Shown here: positions 1 to 9,980 of the stretch, one piece after another
Layout: every line of letters begins with the position of its first letter
How positions within the stretch are numbered: the first letter of the stretch is position 1
NCBI RefSeq assembly: GCF_034140825.1
Contig: NC_089037.1
Location: forward strand, 10,986,001-11,050,000
Length of the DNA stretch: 64,000 nucleotides
Reading direction: 5' to 3'
DNA from: Oryza sativa Japonica Group
Lineage: Eukaryota; Streptophyta; Magnoliopsida; Poales; Poaceae
The notes under the pieces: generated by a model
Told to the model about the DNA's origin: nothing
The model's database searches: none
What the model saw: only the letters and a program-made list of their open reading frames with translations
Translations under genes and position numbers: made by a program

Positions 1-66
1 CGCACCGCCGCCGGCGTCCGAGAGCGGCCGCCCGTGCCCGGATCAGCCGCGCGCCGCCGCCCGCGC

Positions 67-166
67 CCGGATCCGCTCCCCGCGGCCCTCCGGCGGCCGG
101 ATCCGCCGCCCGCGGTCCTCCGGCGGCCGGATCCGCCGCCCGCGGCTCTGCGGTGGCCGGATCCGC
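67..166. repeat. 30-bp GC-rich tandem repeat, about 3.3 copies
   Basis: A 30-bp unit starting CCGGATCCG recurs at 67, 97, 127 and 157 with only a few substitutions. In the forward frame it reads as a ten-residue Pro/Arg-rich repeat inside a short open frame (34-255) that has no ATG start and resembles nothing I know. The flank at 270-400 is purine-rich (GAGGAG runs). It may be captured or low-complexity sequence inside the CACTA-like element that seems to end nearby. I do not call a gene here. Confidence 0.75.
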
Positions 167-420
167 CACGCCTGCACCTGCGCCCGTGCCCTTCCCGGCC
201 GTGGATCACGGCACCCCTCCCGGCCCCTCCCGGTCGCCGTAGTCACCGTCGCTAATCCGCTGTGTTTCCTACGCCGACAGGAGGAGGAGGTGGTGGAGGA
301 GAAGGAGGAGGAGAGGCTGGAGGACAGGAGGTGGAGAGGCTGCAGGAGGAAGAGAAGGAATGGGAGAGGTGAATGGGAAGGGATAACATTGGAGGAGATT
401 TTACTAGAGGGAATATTTTT

Positions 421-660
421 TTCACAGTAGGTGCAAGTTAGCTGCCGCCAGCGAAAATCGGCCGCCAGCGAAAACCCAATTTTTTATGGCGGGCCTCTTA
501 GAGTAGCCGCCAGCGAAAATAAAGCTATTTTTAATTTTTAATGGCGGACCTCTTAGCGTGGCCGCCAGTGAAAACCGATTTTCGCTGGCGGTCTGTAACC
601 CCTCACCCCTTGTTACATTTTTAGTAGCGGTTTTCACGTATAACCGCCAGCGAAAATTAT
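421..660. mobile_element. CACTA-like (En/Spm) subterminal repeat block
   Basis: The motif GCCGCCAGCGAAAA, or its reverse complement TTTTCGCTGGCGG, occurs about six times in both orientations between 434 and 655. Clusters of short direct and inverted copies like this are typical of the subterminal zone of rice CACTA elements, where transposase binds. I could not find a clean CACTA terminus or a 3-bp target duplication, so the element borders are unknown and it may extend left of the window. No transposase reading frame is visible. Confidence 0.5.
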
Positions 661-771
661 AGGTGACGCCATGAAAAATTATTTTTTAAGTAGAGAACTG
701 AATATACTCCGTTGGATACAAACTAACGAACGTCCCGTAGCCATCCAAAGGCACGTTAGAAAAAAAACTAA

Positions 772-1097
772 GGCAATATTTAGTTCCCTTCAAACTTCCA
801 AAAATTCCATCACGTCAAATATTTATACACATGTATGAAGCATTAAATGTGAAAAAAAACAATTACACAGTTTACATGTAAATTATGAGACAAATCTTTT
901 GAGCCTAATTACGTCTTGATTTAACAATGTGATGCTATAGTAAACATTTGCTAATGACGGATTAAATAGACTTAATAAATTCGTCTCGCAGTTTATAGGC
1001 GAAATCTGTAATTTGTTTTGTTATTAGTCTACGTTTAATTTTTCAAATGTGTATCCGTATACTTAAAAAAAAATTGGCACACGAACTAAACACGACC
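772..1097. mobile_element. Tourist-like MITE (PIF/Harbinger type)
   Basis: The left end reads GGCAATATTTAGTTCC and the right end, reversed, reads GGTCGTGTTTAGTTCG, giving imperfect terminal inverted repeats. The interior carries the string family common in rice MITEs, with AATTCGTCTCGCAGTTTA and TTAGTCTACGTTTAA. It is about 326 bp and non-coding. The target duplication is unclear. Family assignment is from memory of the interior sequence. Confidence 0.6.
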
Positions 1098-1430
1098 CAA
1101 TTTTTTAATTTATTTAATGACCAGGTTGTCACGTGGACGTCACGTCAGTCTAAACCGCTCTTAAAACAGTTGAATACCGCTCTTAAAACAGTTGAATGAG
1201 TCATTTTACACGGTAAAAGTTGAAAGTATCGACGTACCCGGTTCTACGATCGATTGATGCGAATCATATTCGGCATATATTGAAGGGAATTAAAATGGAC
1301 TTTTTCCAATTTAGATTCATAGAGCAGACGGGCCTGAAGGCCGTATGCAAGGCCCACAAATACCGACGACTCGTTAGTCTACCAGGATGGGACGGCCTTG
1401 TCTCTCCTCATAATCTACCCTATCTACCCT
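1098..1430. other. Intergenic DNA with a 22-bp tandem duplication
   Basis: No gene is recognised. The unit ACCGCTCTTAAAACAGTTGAAT occurs twice in tandem near 1153-1197. A 121-codon forward frame at 1220-1585 runs into the transposon terminal repeat and is not credible as a gene. Confidence 0.5.
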
Positions 1431-1440
1431 ATTCAACAAA

Positions 1441-2927
1441 GGAAAAAGTTCACTTTGACTCCCTTAATTCTCGGCGGAATCTAATTCGTGACCCTCAACT
1501 ACAAAACCGGATAAGACGACTCCCCGAACTATTAAAACCAGTGCAATTTGACTCCCTCAGCGGTTTTGGAGGACGGTTTTGCTGATGTGGCGCTGACGTG
1601 TCGATGTTGGCCTAGCCTTCGTCTCACGTGGTGCTTACGTAGCATTCGAATTAAAAAAATATATGTGGAACCCATCGGTCATTTACACACAATATATTGT
1701 GGGACCCACTGACATGTGGGGGCCACATGTCATCCTCTCTTATCTACCTTCTTCATCCTCCCCCTCTCTTTCTCTCTCTCTCTGTTTGCGAGAGTGGGAT
1801 GGCGGGCAGCGGCGGGAGGGCGGGCGGGCGGGCGAAGGCCGGAGCAGGGGCCAGATCATCGACAGTGGCGGCGGACGGGGCCCGGAGCGACGGTGGCGGC
1901 GGACGGGGGCCGGAGCGACAGTGGCGGCGGACGGGGGCCGGAGCGGCTGTGGCCGGCGCCTCCTTCAACCCCATCCCGACCAGAGTTCACCTAGCCCGAA
2001 GCGGAGTCCCCCTCCCCGCCTCTCTTTTTCTCCCCCTGTGAGTCGTTGACGTCCTCGCCCGTCCCTCCCCACGGCGCCGTTGCCGCCCCGCCTCGTCGTG
2101 CTCTCCGCCGCCTTCCTCTGCCTCCTCCTCCACCTCTCCCTCCGCTCCTACCGCCCGCCCTTCCCCGGCGGCGGCCGCCGCCTCCCCCGGGACCCCGGGC
2201 GTCCCCGTCCTCGGCGCGCTGCCGCTCGTCGGCCTGGCCCCGCACGCCGACCAGGCGTCGCTAGTGCGCAAGTACGGGCCTGTCATGTGTACCTCAAGAT
2301 GGGCGCCTGCGGCGTCGTGGTGGTGTCGTCGCCGTGCGTGGCGAGGGCGTTCTTGTCGGTGCGCCGCGACAAGGCTGGCCGGCTGCTGCGCGGCATGGCG
2401 GAGGCGTCAGCCGCCGGCCGTCCCGTCGTCATCCCGCCGCCGCCGACCATTCCAGCCGACCACACAAACTAGGGAGAAAGGGATGAGGGAGAGAGAGGGA
2501 GGAGGAAGATCTGGCCCCGCTGCCGACCACTCCCTCGACCGCCGCCGCCCTAGTGTCACTTGCCTGCCGCCGCCGCTTGTCCGCCGCCGCCGCTTGTCTA
2601 GCTCTCGCCCCTGCAGACCGGTGAAAAGAAGAGAAAGAGAGAGAGGATGACATATGGCCCCCATAATATATTTCTGTGTGTGAATGACAGACATGTCCCA
2701 CATATATATATTTTTTAATTTGAATGCCACTTAAACGCCACGTGAGACGAAGACTAGTTCAACATCGACATGGCAGTGCCACATCAGCAAAACTGCCCTC
2801 CAAAACCGCTGAGGGAGTCAAATTGCACCGGTTTCAATAATTCGGGGAGTCGTCTTATCCGGTTTTGCGGTTGAGGGTTACGAATTAGATTCCGCCGATA
2901 ATTAAGGGAGTCAAAGTGGACTTTTTC
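1441..2927. mobile_element. Pack-MULE (non-autonomous Mutator-like element)
   Basis: The terminal inverted repeats are long (about 250 bp) and well matched. The left end begins GGAAAAAGTTCACTTTGACT and the right end closes with AGTCAAAGTGGACTTTTTC. Flanking copies ATTCAACAAA (1431-1440) and ATTCAATAAA (2928-2937) match at 9 of 10 bases, as expected of a Mutator target duplication. Between the repeats lies GC-rich DNA unlike the AT-rich ends. It comprises a 28-bp repeat around a GGCGGACGGGGGCC core (about 1861-1950) and pieces of a cytochrome P450 gene. No transposase is present, so movement would need help in trans. TIR-bounded captured host sequence defines a Pack-MULE. Confidence 0.88.
2080..2445 (+). 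pseudogene. Captured cytochrome P450 fragment (flavonoid hydroxylase/CYP75-like)
   Basis: Within the Pack-MULE, forward translation shows a P450 N-terminus: a hydrophobic anchor, then a proline-rich hinge reading LPPGTPGVPVLGALPLVG in one frame, then LVRKYGPVM. After a small indel another frame gives YLKMGACGVVVVSSPCVARA. It then jumps to VRRDKAGRLLRGMAEA, which in intact flavonoid 3'- or 3',5'-hydroxylases lies tens of residues further on. The copy therefore has a frameshift and an internal deletion, and it lacks the heme-binding Cys region and the I-helix. It cannot be an active enzyme. The CYP75 assignment rests on recall of the family, and other CYP71-clan members are possible. Confidence 0.7.
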
Positions 2928-3049
2928 ATTCAATAAATACTTTTCACTCATCACTCATTCTTTTATTCTTCACTGAACGGTCCAGATTATCTCAATCTAA
3001 CGTGCCGATTAGCTCCTGCGTACGCGTCGCCTTCCCTCACCCAGCACTC

Positions 3050-4650
3050 TTGAATCACGCGCCTTCCTAAAATCACTCCGCTCCCATACCCCCGAAATCC
3101 TTCCGCTCTCCTCCCCCAGCACCGCAACGCGGGCATTGCTCTCCCCACCGCGCCGCCGCCCCGCCCCCTCTGCCTCTCGCTCCTCCCGCCTCCTCCATCG
3201 CTCTCCAAACCCTAAACCTAACTTCCCCGCCGAACACCGCCAGTCCGCCGTCGCGCACCACTCCGCCGCTCGTCGCCGGTTTTCTCTGCACCGTCTCCGA
3301 TCTCCACCAGGAACTCCCGCCGCCAGAACTGCGGCGTGCCGTCGCCCTATAGGGCATCCATCAGGTCAGAGGCGATTCCTCAACATCCACACTACCGTGT
3401 CGGCATCCAGTATGTTCCCCCTCTTACTTTTTTTTCTGGTTGATTTGTACCACTTCAATGTCAAATGTTCTTTTCCTTTCTTGACTGCACTTTGACTATG
3501 AGATAGATATGTGTTCATGGCTTTCAGGATAAAGATTTTTCCTAAAAATAACTGCACTATTGTTCTGCACGTACATCGATTACTGAAATTACTATTCAAA
3601 TTACCAACGTCCTGTCCTTTATTGTAATTTAGAAACTTAGATCCATTTATATACTATGGAGGAATCAATTAAGTGTGACCACCTATGACCACACTCTGCT
3701 TGGTGTTATTACCTGACTTTCTGAACTATGTCTCCATGTCATTAGAAAATATTTATGGAATAAAATTGTGCTACTTCTTTAAGCAAGGATCAGGACCATT
3801 TCAACTATTTTGCTTGTCATATGTTTACTTTCTGTGGTTGGGAGTCTTTCCTGTATCAGGGATTCTTTTTTTTTCAATGTACCGCTTTGAGATATTGCAT
3901 TCGACAACGTGATCCTTTTTACTGTACTGTTCCATTCATCCAATAATGTGCATCTACTACTTGATCATCTGTACATTTTGATTTATATAAAAAAAATAAA
4001 GTTGTTCTTTTCCACTTTGGTAGCACTAGAACTGTGATAATCACCTTTTCCACTTTGTTCTTAAGTTGTTCTTTTTGCAAATTCATCTCGGTGCCATATT
4101 AACTTTGCAATCTGCCTTTTTGTTGTGGATGTGATTGTTAACTTATACAAGGAATATTTAATCATCTGTAGATTGTATTATTATAAAGTTTACTGTACTA
4201 TTCCATTCATCCACTAATGTGCATCCACTACTTAATCATCTGGACATTTTGATTTATTATTATAAAGATCCCAGCAGAACTTACTGAGTTTTGTGTTTAG
4301 CATTTGCCATGTCGTTCTAGAAGTGAAAGCAAAAGAAAATAATTTGGTGCAAACTCCAGCATGTTAACATTTGAGTTGCTGCTTGTTGAACATTTTCAGA
4401 TTTGGGCCTTCAGCGGACACCGGAAAATAGTTGGACAGTTTTCTCCATGTGTTGTTGTACGTTCCTTGTGTTAAGAATTACGACCAACTCGATGGGCTAT
4501 GGAAATCAGTTTGTTGGTCTTGTAGCATAGAATCAGGCAATCAGCTGTATCATATCCTAATGTCCAGTGGAAAATGCAATCTGTTGTCTTGGCAAGACGT
4601 ACTCACCGTGTTAAGTTGATGTAATGTTTATATTACCAGAAAGCATCATC
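3050..4650 (+). other. Possible transcription unit, coding status uncertain
   Basis: A CpG- and pyrimidine-rich block (3050-3412) has a telo-box-like AAACCCTAAACC near 3208, common in plant leaders. It ends at a plausible donor (CCA|GTATGT, 3413). An AT-rich stretch then runs to a plausible acceptor at about 4400 (TTTTCAG). Joining the two keeps a frame open for roughly 130 codons, Arg/Ser/Pro-rich at first as in organelle presequences. However, no ATG lies in frame in the first block, and I do not recognise the protein. It may be a non-coding RNA, a gene with another start, or chance. Confidence 0.28.
3919..4268. repeat. Two direct copies of an ~80-bp sequence
   Basis: The stretch starting TTACTGTACTGTTCCATTCA at 3919 recurs from 4189 with a few substitutions. 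Both copies continue through a shared ATTTTGATTTAT segment into TATAAAG-like DNA. The copies are about 270 bp apart in the presumed intron of the unit above. Origin is unknown. Confidence 0.7.
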
Positions 4651-5258
4651 CATTCGGATCGGTCTCTTCTTGTTGTATAGTACAATATAGACAATGTACA
4701 GTGCACTGATGTTCTTTTGCTGATGTGGATAGAAGAAATTTTATCAAATTAAGCCCGAGACCATATTTTTGTATGAGTCCATTGTACATTTGGATTGTAA
4801 TCTAAACATAGTCCTTTGATAAATTTTAAGTAATCTAAGCACTATAAATTTGCAATAATGAATGGTACAATATTCCCAAAATTTTTACATTTAGATTTGG
4901 ATTTGGATGATTTGTTGCAACAAAGAATGGTACATCTTTGCCAGCGGATCGTGGATTTCATTCAGGGATATAACCAATTACCATTTGTGAACCGAACAGG
5001 GTGTATTAATTTTATTCAAAAAGCACACATAACAAAAATGAAATGGAACATCTGAATTCGTGACATGCGGAAAAAATATTTTCTTGTACTCTATATAACT
5101 TTTTTATTCACGGCATCCGAATCCATTTTAAAGTTTAATTAAAGACATAGAATTTCACCGTAGCGTTTAGTACGGGCATATTACTAATAAGCATTAGTTA
5201 AACACACCTGATCCCGTCAAAAAATAAGCTAAGCACACTTTGAGCGATCTGACAGAAG
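4651..5258. other. Intergenic DNA, no gene recognised
   Basis: AT-rich sequence. A 65-codon forward frame at 4858-5055 has no recognised similarity and no gene-like context. Nothing else can be supported here. Confidence 0.5.
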
Positions 5259-5992
5259 TAGGGATGACAATTTCCCCCGTGGGGCCGGGGATCTGCCCCT
5301 ACGGGGGCAGGGGCGGGTGTGGATTTCAACCCGCGGGGAGTTGGGGCCGGGCCCCGATCATGAGCCAGGGCAGAGGGGCGGGTGACACGCGGGTCTCCGG
5401 AGGATGTATGTTAGACTATTGATACTAGCATATTATGAGCCAAAAAGGCCCATCTAGTCTAACCCTAATTCCTCATATATTCCCTTCCCTAACCTTATCC
5501 TCATTTCCCTTCCCACCCCACCCAGCCATCACACGCGGACAGCGGAAGACGCACGGATGGGTGGCGAGCCAGCGACGGTGGACACGCGCGGACAGCGGAA
5601 GCAGCAGGCGGTGGCGGCTTCTTGTGAGTCGCGGCGTCGACGACCAGGGGCACGACCATCCGTGTTGGCGTTAGCGGCGCATCCGCGACGGCAATGGCAA
5701 GGGCTAGCACCGCATCCACGGCGGCGGCGGCCAGGGAGGCGCATCCGCAGCGGCGGTGGCAGTGACGCCCAGTCCTCAGCCACCTGTCTGTCGTTGTCCC
5801 TCGTTGGCGTTGGCTTCGTCGCTGCTCCTCGGCTCCTCGCTCGTCAATCGTCAGCCGGGTGGTGCCTGGCCCCACGCACCCACGGGTCCTTGCAGCGACT
5901 TGACGGGTGATGGTTTTCACCCGACCATCTCTGTGGGGCCGGGGAGCAGGGGCGGGGGCGCTCTGGTCCAACCTGCCTTGTTGCCAACCCTA
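5259..5992. mobile_element. Putative hAT-like non-autonomous element
   Basis: The left end TAGGGATGACAA is matched, inverted, by TTGCCAACCCTA at the right end (10 of 12 positions). GC-rich subterminal stretches containing GTGGGGCCGGGGA occur at both ends. TAGGG(A/T)TGGCAA-like termini are common in plant hAT elements. The interior is GC-rich with short open frames but no transposase. I could not match an 8-bp target duplication, so borders and superfamily are tentative. Confidence 0.45.
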
Positions 5993-6572
5993 CGCATAAA
6001 TCACTCTCGTTGAGTCCTCTCTACGGAGTTCTACCTGATTTCTCGTACTTAAGAGGGTTACACCGCAAAAAGCATTCAACTTTTCGGTACACCGATCACC
6101 CTGCCCCGTGAGCCGTGTGACACCATGACCTCGCAAAGCCGTGACCCCCCGGAAGCAAAAGACGAGGCAAAAAGTCGCACCGAATGCTCTGACTTCCGGT
6201 GCTTTCCTCCAAAGCCAGCCACTCGCCAGCCTTGCCAAAAGCCGTCAACTCCATGCACTCGCCGGCTCGGCTCGCCGCCACTCGCGGTCACAGCGCGCGT
6301 TCCTACCCCGTCCGCACTCAAACTTGTCCCATAAAACTCACGCAGATCAACCAGCGTTGGAGTTGGATGGATGGATAGGGACAAACTGAAAGATTCCGCT
6401 CCCCCGCGGCCCACGCCGGTCGTCAAAATGCCACCAAAATACTCGCTAAAACACACCAGCTCACCAAAATCCTCACTAAATCAGTACTATACATTTTTAA
6501 TAGCGGGAAGACCCAAACCAGCTCGCCCTACATTGACCAAATCGGATCGGGCCAAATCCTCCTCCCCTTCGT
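5993..6572. other. Presumed upstream region of the orphan first exon
   Basis: Mixed-composition DNA with several overlapping open frames on both strands, none recognised. It probably contains, or once contained, the promoter of the SMP-30-like first exon that follows. No TATA box can be chosen with confidence. Confidence 0.35.
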
Positions 6573-6652
6573 CGCCGCTGCTGTAGGCTACCCAAATCTC
6601 GCCGCTGCTGTTGGCTACTCAAATCTCGCCGCTGCTGTAGGCTACCCAATCG
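6573..6652 (+). repeat. 29-bp tandem repeat, about 3 copies, in presumed leader
   Basis: The unit CGCCGCTGCTGTAGGCTACC and its variants repeat three times at about 29-bp steps, ending just before the ATG at 6660. It lies in the presumed 5' UTR of the truncated SMP-30-like copy. The intact paralogue has no matching repeat. Confidence 0.7.
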
Positions 6653-6659
6653 CTGCACC

Positions 6660-7146
6660 ATGTGTGGTGACTGCTGCGGCCGCGGTGCCGGGGGAGCCGC
6701 CGAGGCGGGGGCGGCCGGCGCCGGCGGCGGGAGGAAGCGGGGGTGCGCGGGGACGGCGCTCGCCCTCGTGGCGCTGGCGGCCGCCGCGGCGGTCGCCGTC
6801 CTGGAGGGCACCGCCGGCGGTGTCTCCTACGTGGGCGACGGGTGGCTCCACGAGTGCGCCAAGTGGGACGCCGACGGACGGCGGCTGCTCGTGTCCAACT
6901 TCTTCGGCGCCGGCGTGTCCGAGCTCCGCGCCGAGGCGAAAGGGAAGGAGAAGGAGGAGGAGCGCGTGGTCCTGGCGGATCCCGACGTCGCCGGGAGGGT
7001 CGCGCTGGGTCTCACCGTCGACGCGCCGAGGGGGCGCCTGCTCATCGTCTACGCCGACCGGTTGCCGCGGTTCGCGTACTCCGCCGTCGCCGCGTACGAC
7101 CTCGCCTCGTGGCGCCGCCTCTTCCTCACCCGCCTCGACGGACCAG
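6660..7146 (+). pseudogene. Orphan first exon of an SMP-30/gluconolactonase-like gene
   Basis: This reads for 162 codons from ATG and is clearly paralogous to the first exon at 9981. Both start MCG-CC, have a Gly/Arg-rich N-tail and one Ala/Val-rich membrane segment at about residues 30-50. Both also share GVSYVGDGW, LTVDAPR/LTLDAPR, SAVAAYDL/AAVAAYEL and SWRRLFL. It ends at the same donor (CAG|GTGCGT) in the same phase. No second exon follows before the next copy at 9981. It is either a truncated tandem duplicate or an alternative first exon that could splice 3.5 kb downstream to the exon at 10669, which is phase-compatible. The frame itself is undamaged, which argues for recent duplication or for use. 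Confidence 0.7.
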
Positions 7147-8483
7147 GTGCGTGATCGATCACGATCTTTACCTTTACCTCCTCCATGGACTCATCGTGTG
7201 ATCGTGTGAGTATTTTTTTTTAACTGATCGGTGGGGCCTTGGTATTTGACGGCGCCGAAAAGGCGAAAAGCCTTCCACGAGAAGGTACAGTATGACATGG
7301 GGACAGATTCGCTGTGGCTGCATGGTTTGCTCGTGTGCATTTAATTCGTAGGGAACGTCCATGAATGGAGATCTTCGCAGGTAGTATGAAGAATATAATG
7401 GTGGTTGGTTGCACTTCTGTTTGGGTTCTCTGGGACAAGAGAGATATGAAGAGCAGCAGCATATTTTCAGGCCTAAAACCCAACTAGATTTGCCATTTAG
7501 ATCCACTAAAAGTCAGAAGCTTCTTTTCCTTTCCTTTCCTTACCCGACCATGCCGTCTCCTTCATTGTTGGTCACCAAACACCAACTTCCATCTTTCGCT
7601 ACTCCAGTTTACATCTAACGAAAGTTTTACTGACTGAACTGAACACTTCTGGACTCCCCGTCCTCTCGTTTTCGCATTGTCGCATACTACTAAAATCAAC
7701 CAAAAACCAATGAGGAGAAGCTGCGAGTTCACACTCAAGTTATTAGTAATCCAGAAGTGGCTTTTTTCCTGGCCTAACAGTAACACCGACTGCTCGCGCG
7801 TTGGCTGCCTCTTCCCCTTGATCTCTAGGATGTACGAAGCCTCCCTTGCTCCTCATCTCATGACACAGACCGGCCTGGGCATCCACTCCATTTCGCTGTC
7901 AATACATGCCATCCCCTAATCACTTGACCAATGTGACGCTCATGTTGCAAGGAACACCGGAATTTCTTCTCTGTCCGCCGCCATCGAAGTTAATCTTGCC
8001 GATTTAGATGCATCTATTTGTGGTCCCGCGACTCATCTTTACGACTACGAGGACGCCATGTGCTTAAGTACTGGAGGATGTACATGAAGCAACGAGTGAG
8101 TGATAAGTGATTGGTACTTCGTACTTGGGAGGGGACAGAGGAGGCTTGGTAGCGAATTGCTTCTCCTCTTACCACGAGAATAGAGGCGCGATTCCATGGT
8201 GCAATCGAACACAGATGAGTTATCTTGATGATGATTTTTCACTCTTTACACAGCCGCTAAAAGCGGCAAATCATCAAATTTCCACGGGACAATGCCCGTC
8301 GTCTCCACTGCCAAGTTCTACCCTTCTAGGCAAACCAGGCAACCAAGAGGCCCGGCCCATAGTTTCCCGTCTCTTCTGCTCGCAGACGCAGAGATCCGAT
8401 CATACTACCACCAAGGCCGAGGCAGTGAGGCACGAGCTGCAACTCTGCTAGCTCCATCCGCGGTCACGGGAGCACGTCCCCAC
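7147..8483. other. Intergenic DNA, no gene recognised
   Basis: No second exon of the SMP-30-like gene and no recognised protein on either strand. There is a pyrimidine-rich run near 7520-7545. Small open frames of 65-114 codons are present but look random. Confidence 0.5.
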
Positions 8484-8638
8484 TGAGGCCTCTCACAGTG
8501 CTCCTAGCTGGAGGGGGAACCTCGTGTGCCACGTCGGAATTTTGCTAACGTGTCGCGTGCAACCGTGCCTTAGCTAGGAAGCTCGTCACCAAACAAAGCC
8601 ACGCGAAACCTCGTCAGTTCGAGGGCGTGAGCGGCGTA

Positions 8639-8748
8639 TCCCCGTATTGCCCTCCAAAAAACCACTGTGGGCGGCGTTGCTCGCCCTTGCGTGCCCTCGC
8701 CCAGAAATCTTATCGCGAAATCCCCGTATTGCCCTCCAAAAAACCACT
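8639..8748. repeat. 28-bp direct repeat, 82 bp apart
   Basis: TCCCCGTATTGCCCTCCAAA with eight further matching bases occurs at 8639 and again at 8721. A second string, AAATCTCCTCCCG, is also repeated just downstream. All lie inside the TIR element. Confidence 0.8.
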
Positions 8749-9330
8749 CCCGCCGCAGCAAATCTCCTCCCGCCACCCATTATTCCGGTCCACTGATTTC
8801 TCCCGCCTCGGCACCGCAGCAAATCTCCTCCCGTCACCGAGTCAAGAAAAGGCAAGAAAATCTTGGGGATTGGAAGAGATCGTTTGTAGGTTAAACAACG
8901 AAAAATTGAAGAAATGAAAAAGAAAAAAGAGGCAAAAAAATCAAAAAGAAGCGGTCACCACGTGAAGGATCTCTCTGGGTCTTGAAACATCAGCATGACA
9001 AGCAAAGATAAGAAGCGAGAGCAGTTCTTGATTTTTTTTCATCAAGAATTAGAGAACAGAACATGCAAAGATAAGAACAGCTAATCCCATCTTGTTATTA
9101 GCAAGTGATGTGATCGATCGAATCGAGTTGGGAAAAAAGATCAAAGAACGCGGCCGCAGTGCTTCTGCTTCTGCTCGTCCTCCTTGACTAACACTACCTC
9201 CTCCTCCTCGCGGCGGCGGCGGCGGGGAGAGGAGATCTGGCGTCGACCACCACATCCGCCGCCGCGGCCACCACATCCCATCGGCGCATCGTCTTCCGCT
9301 GGCGCCGGAGCCTCCCGAGGACGCTTCCCG

Positions 9331-9550
9331 CGCACGTCGGTCGCCGCGCGAGCCGGCAATCGTGGCTGCCGGCACCGGAGGGAGGAGAAGAGAAGCAGAG
9401 CCGGCGGCGGCGGCGGAGGGAGGAGATCCGGCGCCTCCCGCGCGCGTCGGTCGCCGCGCGAGCCGGCAACCGCGGCTGCCGGCGCCGGAGGGAGGAGAGG
9501 AGAAGCAGAGCCGGTGCCGGCGGCGGAGGGAGGAGATCCGGCGCCGGCCG
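9331..9550. repeat. 110-bp GC-rich tandem repeat, two copies
   Basis: Units start at 9331 and 9441 (core CGTCGGTCGCCGCGCGAGCC), with a further partial copy of the GGAGGGAGGAGA segment. They include runs reading as Arg/Gly/Ala-rich peptides on both strands. They explain the overlapping long open frames seen here, none of which I accept as genes. Confidence 0.75.
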
Positions 9551-9980
9551 TCGGTGGAGGGAGGAGGGGAGTCGAAGCGGTGGCGATGCAAGCGAGATGC
9601 GGGAGGGGATGCGGTGCGCACCGGGGAGAAGAAAAAGAGACGGCCGAACACAGAGAGAGGGGTAGTTGGGAAATTAAGTTGTGGATTTGGTGGCTAGGTC
9701 ACGCTCACTGTGAGCTTCGTTTCCTTTACTTGTCTCTCCATCCAATTAGGTGGTGGGTGTTCTTTGTGCCAACTTTTTAAACTAAGGGTACGGCCACTGT
9801 GAGAGGCCTGACACCGCCATGGTCATGGTTGTCCCTCCAGGAGCGCGCGGTGGAGCCAAACCCCCTCTTAACCCCACGGCGCACTTGGGAGCTCGAACAG
9901 TGACAGCAGCAATTACGCCACGCGCGCTACTCAACCACCCGAATTACGCGAGGCGCCCCAGATCTTGTAGTGGCTGTGTC

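Larger units (their letters stand above)
8487..9808. mobile_element. TIR element with TGA target duplication
   Basis: A 14-bp perfect terminal inverted repeat, GGCCTCTCACAGTG, lies at 8487-8500 and inverted at 9795-9808. It is flanked on both sides by TGA (8484-8486 and 9809-9811), a 3-bp target duplication. Three-base duplications fit PIF/Harbinger or CACTA. The GG-start favours a Harbinger-like end, although Harbinger normally prefers TWA targets. The interior has no transposase; it has an AT-rich part and a GC-rich tandem-repeat part that look like acquired sequence. Confidence 0.68.

Noticed and set aside
34-255. Pro/Arg-rich forward open frame
   Set aside because: It has no ATG start, is built mostly from a 30-bp GC-rich repeat, and has no recognised similarity; the reverse strand is equally open.
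1663-2286. Overlapping long open frames on both strands in the Pack-MULE
   Set aside because: High GC and a 28-bp repeat keep all frames open. The only recognisable protein signal is the broken P450 fragment.
5501-5971. 156-codon minus-strand frame
   Set aside because: Lies inside the GC-rich hAT-like element, is low-complexity, and competes with other open frames on the opposite strand.
9049-9780. Two ~200-codon frames on opposite strands
   Set aside because: Both are explained by the 110-bp GC-rich tandem repeat inside the TIR element; residues are Arg/Ser/Gly/Pro-rich without family signal.
9819-9980. N-terminal extension of the SMP-30-like protein
   Set aside because: In frame and open, but the upstream paralogue begins at the position equivalent to 9981 and shows no matching extension.
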